A DNA stretch of 64,000 bases, from positions 101,210 through 165,209 of the forward strand of contig NZ_JBAKHD010000008.1 in NCBI RefSeq assembly GCF_049065735.1, in the 5' to 3' direction. Origin of the DNA: Paramesorhizobium sp049065735 (GTDB lineage: Bacteria; Pseudomonadota; Alphaproteobacteria; Rhizobiales; Rhizobiaceae). Numbering within the stretch: the stretch's first letter is position 1; every line of letters begins with the position of its first letter. The translations under genes and the position numbers were made by a program. Below are positions 60,803 through 64,000 of the stretch, in pieces. The notes beneath the pieces were generated by a model. The model ran no database searches. It was not told the DNA's origin and was given only the letters and a program-made list of their open reading frames with translations.

Positions 60803-61729
60803 TCAGCGGGATACGGCGAAGCGTTCCAGTTTGCCCAGCGTTTGCAGTCCCAGTTCCACGGCGCCGAAGCCCTTCGCATCCTGGAACTCGGCAGCTGTGT
60901 TGAATACCATGCCCAGCGTCACCTTCGTCGCCCCGTCCTGATCTTCGAACGAGGCCCAGGCGTCGGCATGTTTGGGTCCGTTTTCACCCCAATGCAGCGT
61001 ATAGCCGATCCGCTTCTGAGGCAGGACCTCCTTATAGAGATGGTGGTTCGGGAACACCGTGCCATCAGGCGCGATCATGTCGAACACCCATTCGCCGCCC
61101 GCTCGCAGATCGATCCTCTTCGTTCGGCAGGAGAAGCCATCCGGCCCCCACCATTGCGGCAGGGTTTCAGGGTTCATCCACACACCCCAAACGGTTGAGC
61201 GCGGCGCCCGGATCACGCGCTGCAGCACCATGGTCCGTTCGGCCACCGCCTCGAGATTGTCCAACCCCCCGTCGAAGCCTTCGCGATAGTTTGTCTCCAT
61301 GCCCTCGACCAGCGCGGAAAGCTGGACCGTCACGACTAATCGGCTGCGCTCCTCAATGCCCGAGATATTAGCCGTTACCAGCGCCGCTGATTGGGGCACA
61401 CCTTCGGATGAGATCACCTCGTAGTTGACGCTGCGCATCTCCGGCTGCAACGCCAGCCAGCCGCACTCGCAGCGGATGTCCGGATGGCCTTCCATCCTGC
61501 ACAGAGATATTTCGCGCCCGCCAACCCGCGTGTCGGCTTCCAGAAACTCTACGCTGGCCGAGGGCGACGGCGCGGCCCAGATCGCCCGCGCCGCCGGGGC
61601 TGTCCATGCCTCCCACAGCGCGGCCGGCGGCGCGGCCACGTCCCGCTCAAAGGTGAGCGTCGCAAAGCGGCCCGTCCCTTCATCGGGCACCGGACGGATC
61701 ACGCTGTTCGTGGCAAGGTTCTGTGTCAT
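60803..61729 (-). CDS. Tandem SRPBCC/AHSA1-domain protein
   Basis: This 308-residue protein contains two activator-of-Hsp90 (AHSA1/START-like) domains. Domain 1 runs from FERDVAAPPAALWEAWTAP to GFDGGLDNLEAVAE. Domain 2 runs from QRVIRAPRSTVWGVWMNPETLPQWWGPDGFS to the C-terminus. Each has the W-x-x-(F/W)-T-P-E type helix and the G-G-x-(W/E) strand pattern. Single-domain forms are usually 140-160 residues, so this is a duplication. It overlaps the ArsR-type gene by ATGA and is co-transcribed with it. The ligand is unknown; related pairs of ArsR and SRPBCC genes are common in bacteria. Confidence 0.86.
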   Translation of the reverse strand: MTQNLATNSVIRPVPDEGTGRFATLTFERDVAAPPAALWEAWTAPAARAIWAAPSPSASVEFLEADTRVGGREISLCRMEGHPDIRCECGWLALQPEMRSVNYEVISSEGVPQSAALVTANISGIEERSRLVVTVQLSALVEGMETNYREGFDGGLDNLEAVAERTMVLQRVIRAPRSTVWGVWMNPETLPQWWGPDGFSCRTKRIDLRAGGEWVFDMIAPDGTVFPNHHLYKEVLPQKRIGYTLHWGENGPKHADAWASFEDQDGATKVTLGMVFNTAAEFQDAKGFGAVELGLQTLGKLERFAVSR

Positions 61730-62067
61730 TCGTTGCTTTCCTTCATTACATCCATCACAAATGCCTCCAGCCGGTCGAGCCGGGCCTCCCAGATGGCCCG
61801 CTGTTCATCGAGCCATGTCCGTACCGGAGTCAGAGCCTCGGGCACGATGGCGCAGGTGCGTATCCGCCCGTCCTTGGACGTGGCGATCAAGCCTGCTTCC
61901 TCGAGCACGGAAAGATGCCGCATCACTGTAGGCAGCCGCAGGCCCGTGGGCTCAGCCAGATCCGTTACCCGCGCGGGCCCTTCGGCGAGCCGTGTCAGGA
62001 TCGCCCGCCGGGTGGGATCGGCGAGCGCGTGGAAGAGCAGCGAGAGATCAGAATCATGCTTAGCCAT
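61726..62067 (-). CDS. ArsR-family regulator
   Basis: This 113-residue winged-helix protein has LFHALADPTRRAILTRLAEGPARVTDLAEPTGLRLPTVMRHLSVLEEAGLIATSKDGRIRTCAI, the standard ArsR/SmtB DNA-binding unit. Metal-binding cysteines of the arsenic-sensing type (ELCVCD) are absent, so it is of the non-metal branch often paired with AHSA1 proteins. ATG 62067 is chosen because the family similarity starts there; the longer upstream frame is not conserved in character. It leads a two-gene operon with the tandem SRPBCC gene. The 418 bp upstream to 62485 contain no gene that I can support. Confidence 0.88.
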   Translation of the reverse strand: MAKHDSDLSLLFHALADPTRRAILTRLAEGPARVTDLAEPTGLRLPTVMRHLSVLEEAGLIATSKDGRIRTCAIVPEALTPVRTWLDEQRAIWEARLDRLEAFVMDVMKESNE

Positions 62068-62485
62068 ATCGCTAACTATCACCCGATTTGCCGGTGATGC
62101 AGGCGAAAACTTCGATAACTTGCTAAGTTTCCGAATCTGCCCCCCTCGATGTTGCCAACCGGTCCTGCTGCGCCCGCGATTAGATGAATGGAAGGCCGTT
62201 GATCGAAGCAAATATTGTCGGGCGCTCGGCGCTGGAAGAATATTCGAACATTTCGGGCGCATCCGGGAATTTCCTCTTTCCTAGCCGATAAAATTAAACC
62301 GGGCGACGTTCCTCTCATTGCCACCGGTAAATACCCTTCTTTTCCAGGATAAACTTCGCATTTTCCCGCTGTTACGCAGGCAATCTTTCCGGATAGTTGC
62401 TTTTATGACGATTTATTTTTCAGCGGAGATCCTCGGCTGATCATGACCTCACAGATTGCATGTATCGCCACGCGCTGACTGCCAG

Positions 62486-64000
62486 TCACTCGAGGAACAG
62501 CATTTCGCCGATAAAGAGGCTGCCGAGGCCGCTCATGGCGCCGGCGAGCTCGAAGCCGGTGAGGCCCATTTCCATGCTTATGCCGTAAAGTTCGGTTTCC
62601 CGCCGGATTCGATGCAGGATGGCGGTTGCGTCGAGACCGAGCGCGCGGGCGAGCCAATAATCCGCGATCATGCCGTGGCAAAGGCAGAGGGACGGCTGCC
62701 ATTCTCCGAGCAGGGCGGTGACGATGCGCATGTCGGCATCATAGACATCGGCGGGAATATAGGGCCGGCAATGCAGCCGCGAAAAGCCTATCCCCACGGT
62801 CCCATGACACCAGGAGGTGTTGCAGCCGCCGCCTTTATCGAGCCGTGGCCAGCCGGCTTCCGTCCGGTGGCGGGTTTCGTGCGCGATATGGCGCATGATC
62901 GTTTCGATTGCTTGCGCATCGCGCCGTCCGAAATAGGTCATATATTGCGCAAGGACGGAGGAGACGCCGGCGGTTCCATGGGCAAATCCGAGAAGGGTGT
63001 CTTCGGTGAGAAGCGCTGCGGATTTTTCCTTCAAGAGTTCGAAGGTAAAAGCGGCGAGCTTCGCCATGTGATCCGCGATAGGATAATGGCGGTAAAGGCG
63101 GTGCAGCCGCAGAAGCATCTCGAGCATGCCTGCCGCGCCGCTGATGATATCGAGGTCCTTATACTCGCTCCAGTCACCAGTCAGAAGATGGCGGGATAGC
63201 CGGGCAAGCTCCCTGTCGAGCACCGGCAAAATCCAGGGAAGCCGATCCGGCTCGACCATGCTCGCGGCCCAGAGGATTCCGGTCGTGCCGTCATAGGCGC
63301 CGGGCGCAGCCTGCGTCCCATCCTTCACATTCTCCAATTCGCGGATTGTCTGTCTGGCGAGCACACGGGCGAAATCGAGGAACCGATCACAGGAGAGCCA
63401 GCGTCCGACCGCATGAAAGGCCAGCGCCAGACCGGCGGAGCCGTCATAGAGATCGCTTCCGCTTAAGCCCAGGCGGATCGTGTGCTCATCAAGCGTCTTG
63501 ACGTTGCGCCAGCAATAATTGCCTTCGAGTATGGTGGCTCGCTCCATCACACCTTCAAGGACGTTGCGCCCAAGTTCGGCGAGCCAGCGATCATCGGGAA
63601 TATCGGCGAGACCGGCATAGCTGGAGCCGCGCGGCACGCTACCCTGTTGCTTGTGGGCGTGGTAGGCCAGGAAGGAGTAACGGATGTCCTCCTCCACCTG
63701 CTCGATAAAGGCCGGCGTGAGGCGGGCGAGCTCATAGTCGACGTTCCCGCTCGGCGAGTGCGATATCGGAGTCGGCAGCTTTCTGCCCTGCCCATCGAAG
63801 AGCACAGCCTCGTTGAAGGCAATTTCGAAATAGGGAACGTCACCCCGGCTGAGTTCGGCAAACTCCGCCGCCAGAATATCACTATCCCGCATTCCGCAGG
63901 CAATCGCCCGAATGTCCCTCTCCGCTTCCCCATTGGCCAGCGAGACCGGATGATAGATATTGTGGAGAACCTTCATATATTCCGCTGTCGCCCGGCGGAC
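62486..64000 (-). CDS. lanM: Class II lanthipeptide synthetase LanM, C-terminal part (5' end off window)
   Basis: The frame is open from its stop at 62486 to the right edge, giving 504 residues of a protein that continues outside. The first part matches the end of the LanM dehydratase region (MKVLHNIYHPVSLANGEAER, GDVPYFEIAFNEAVLFDGQG). The rest is a LanC cyclase barrel: GLSGSDLYDGSAGLALAF, FAHGTAGVSSVLAQY, the zinc ligands in SWCHGTVGIG and LCLCHGMIADY (Cys, then Cys-His), and AGAMSGLGSLFIGEML. LanM proteins dehydrate Ser/Thr and form thioether rings in a precursor peptide. A typical length is about 900-1050, so about half is missing here. No precursor peptide gene was found within the window. 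Confidence 0.87.
   Translation of the reverse strand, partial: VRRATAEYMKVLHNIYHPVSLANGEAERDIRAIACGMRDSDILAAEFAELSRGDVPYFEIAFNEAVLFDGQGRKLPTPISHSPSGNVDYELARLTPAFIEQVEEDIRYSFLAYHAHKQQGSVPRGSSYAGLADIPDDRWLAELGRNVLEGVMERATILEGNYCWRNVKTLDEHTIRLGLSGSDLYDGSAGLALAFHAVGRWLSCDRFLDFARVLARQTIRELENVKDGTQAAPGAYDGTTGILWAASMVEPDRLPWILPVLDRELARLSRHLLTGDWSEYKDLDIISGAAGMLEMLLRLHRLYRHYPIADHMAKLAAFTFELLKEKSAALLTEDTLLGFAHGTAGVSSVLAQYMTYFGRRDAQAIETIMRHIAHETRHRTEAGWPRLDKGGGCNTSWCHGTVGIGFSRLHCRPYIPADVYDADMRIVTALLGEWQPSLCLCHGMIADYWLARALGLDATAILHRIRRETELYGISMEMGLTGFELAGAMSGLGSLFIGEMLFLE

Noticed and set aside
62079..62324. 81-residue minus-strand frame considered as a lanthipeptide precursor
   Set aside because: It lacks a GG/GA leader junction and a Ser/Thr/Cys-rich core, and overlaps the ArsR upstream region. 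Not supportable.

Overview
The window is about 60% GC, dense in catabolic operons, and looks like a secondary-replicon segment from the Hyphomicrobiales (Rhizobiales), most likely the Brucella/Ochrobactrum group. That placement is inferred from the ABC-transporter load, the gene families, and an iron-responsive TGA-N9-TCA box of the rhizobial RirA type. I ran no database search. No rRNA, tRNA, CRISPR array or intact insertion sequence was found.

Layout, left to right. (1) 1-4.8 kb: an IclR regulator, cut by the window edge, diverges from a single-chain dihydroxyacetone-type kinase, a DapA-family aldolase and an MHS-type MFS symporter. Three palindromes lie between them. (2) 5.1-13.8 kb: a FadR-type regulator leads a Gsi-like peptide ABC importer (binding protein, two permeases, fused double ATPase) with gamma-glutamyltransferase and a TauE/SafE permease embedded. 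This looks like a glutathione or gamma-glutamyl-peptide uptake and breakdown operon. (3) 13.8-19.8 kb: a TonB-dependent siderophore receptor divergent from fhuCDB-type import genes. (4) 19.9-23.2 kb: a scarred segment with a broken second TonB receptor, an alpha/beta-hydrolase tail, a LysR tail, a methyltransferase and a sulfotransferase. (5) 23.3-29.4 kb: a GntR regulator, a NitT/TauT-type importer, an IlvD/Edd dehydratase and an RraA-like protein. (6) 29.6-36.4 kb: a second NitT/TauT-type importer, then a sugar-phosphate isomerase-like protein, a DUF993 protein and a Gfo/Idh oxidoreductase, divergent from a TetR regulator. One 20-bp operator pattern occurs at three sites. (7) 36.4-46.3 kb: a MalK/MalFG-type sugar importer, two Gfo/Idh proteins and a second TetR regulator paralogous to the first. 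An atypical enolase-superfamily protein and a third Gfo/Idh with a cysteine cluster follow. A different palindrome flanks this TetR gene on both sides. (8) 46.4-53.8 kb: an SDR, DgoD and aldose epimerase diverge from a FadR regulator and araFGH. This suggests non-phosphorylative oxidation of an aldose such as galactose or arabinose. (9) 53.8-58.7 kb: a SWIM-like remnant, an unexplained structured stretch, then a cyanase operon with its own nitrate/cyanate-type importer. (10) 58.9-60.8 kb: a sigma-54 enhancer-binding protein divergent from the cyanase operon, with a canonical -24/-12 promoter and palindromic upstream sites. (11) 60.8-62.1 kb: an ArsR/tandem-SRPBCC pair. (12) 62.5-64 kb: the C-terminal half of a class II lanthipeptide synthetase (LanM), cut by the right edge.

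The common design is a regulator next to its transporter and catabolic enzymes, with the presumed operator visible as an inverted repeat in the divergent intergenic region. The least expected items are the LanM at the edge, the sigma-54 wiring of a cyanase operon, the paired TetR systems with distinct operators, and the DUF993 operon of unknown substrate.
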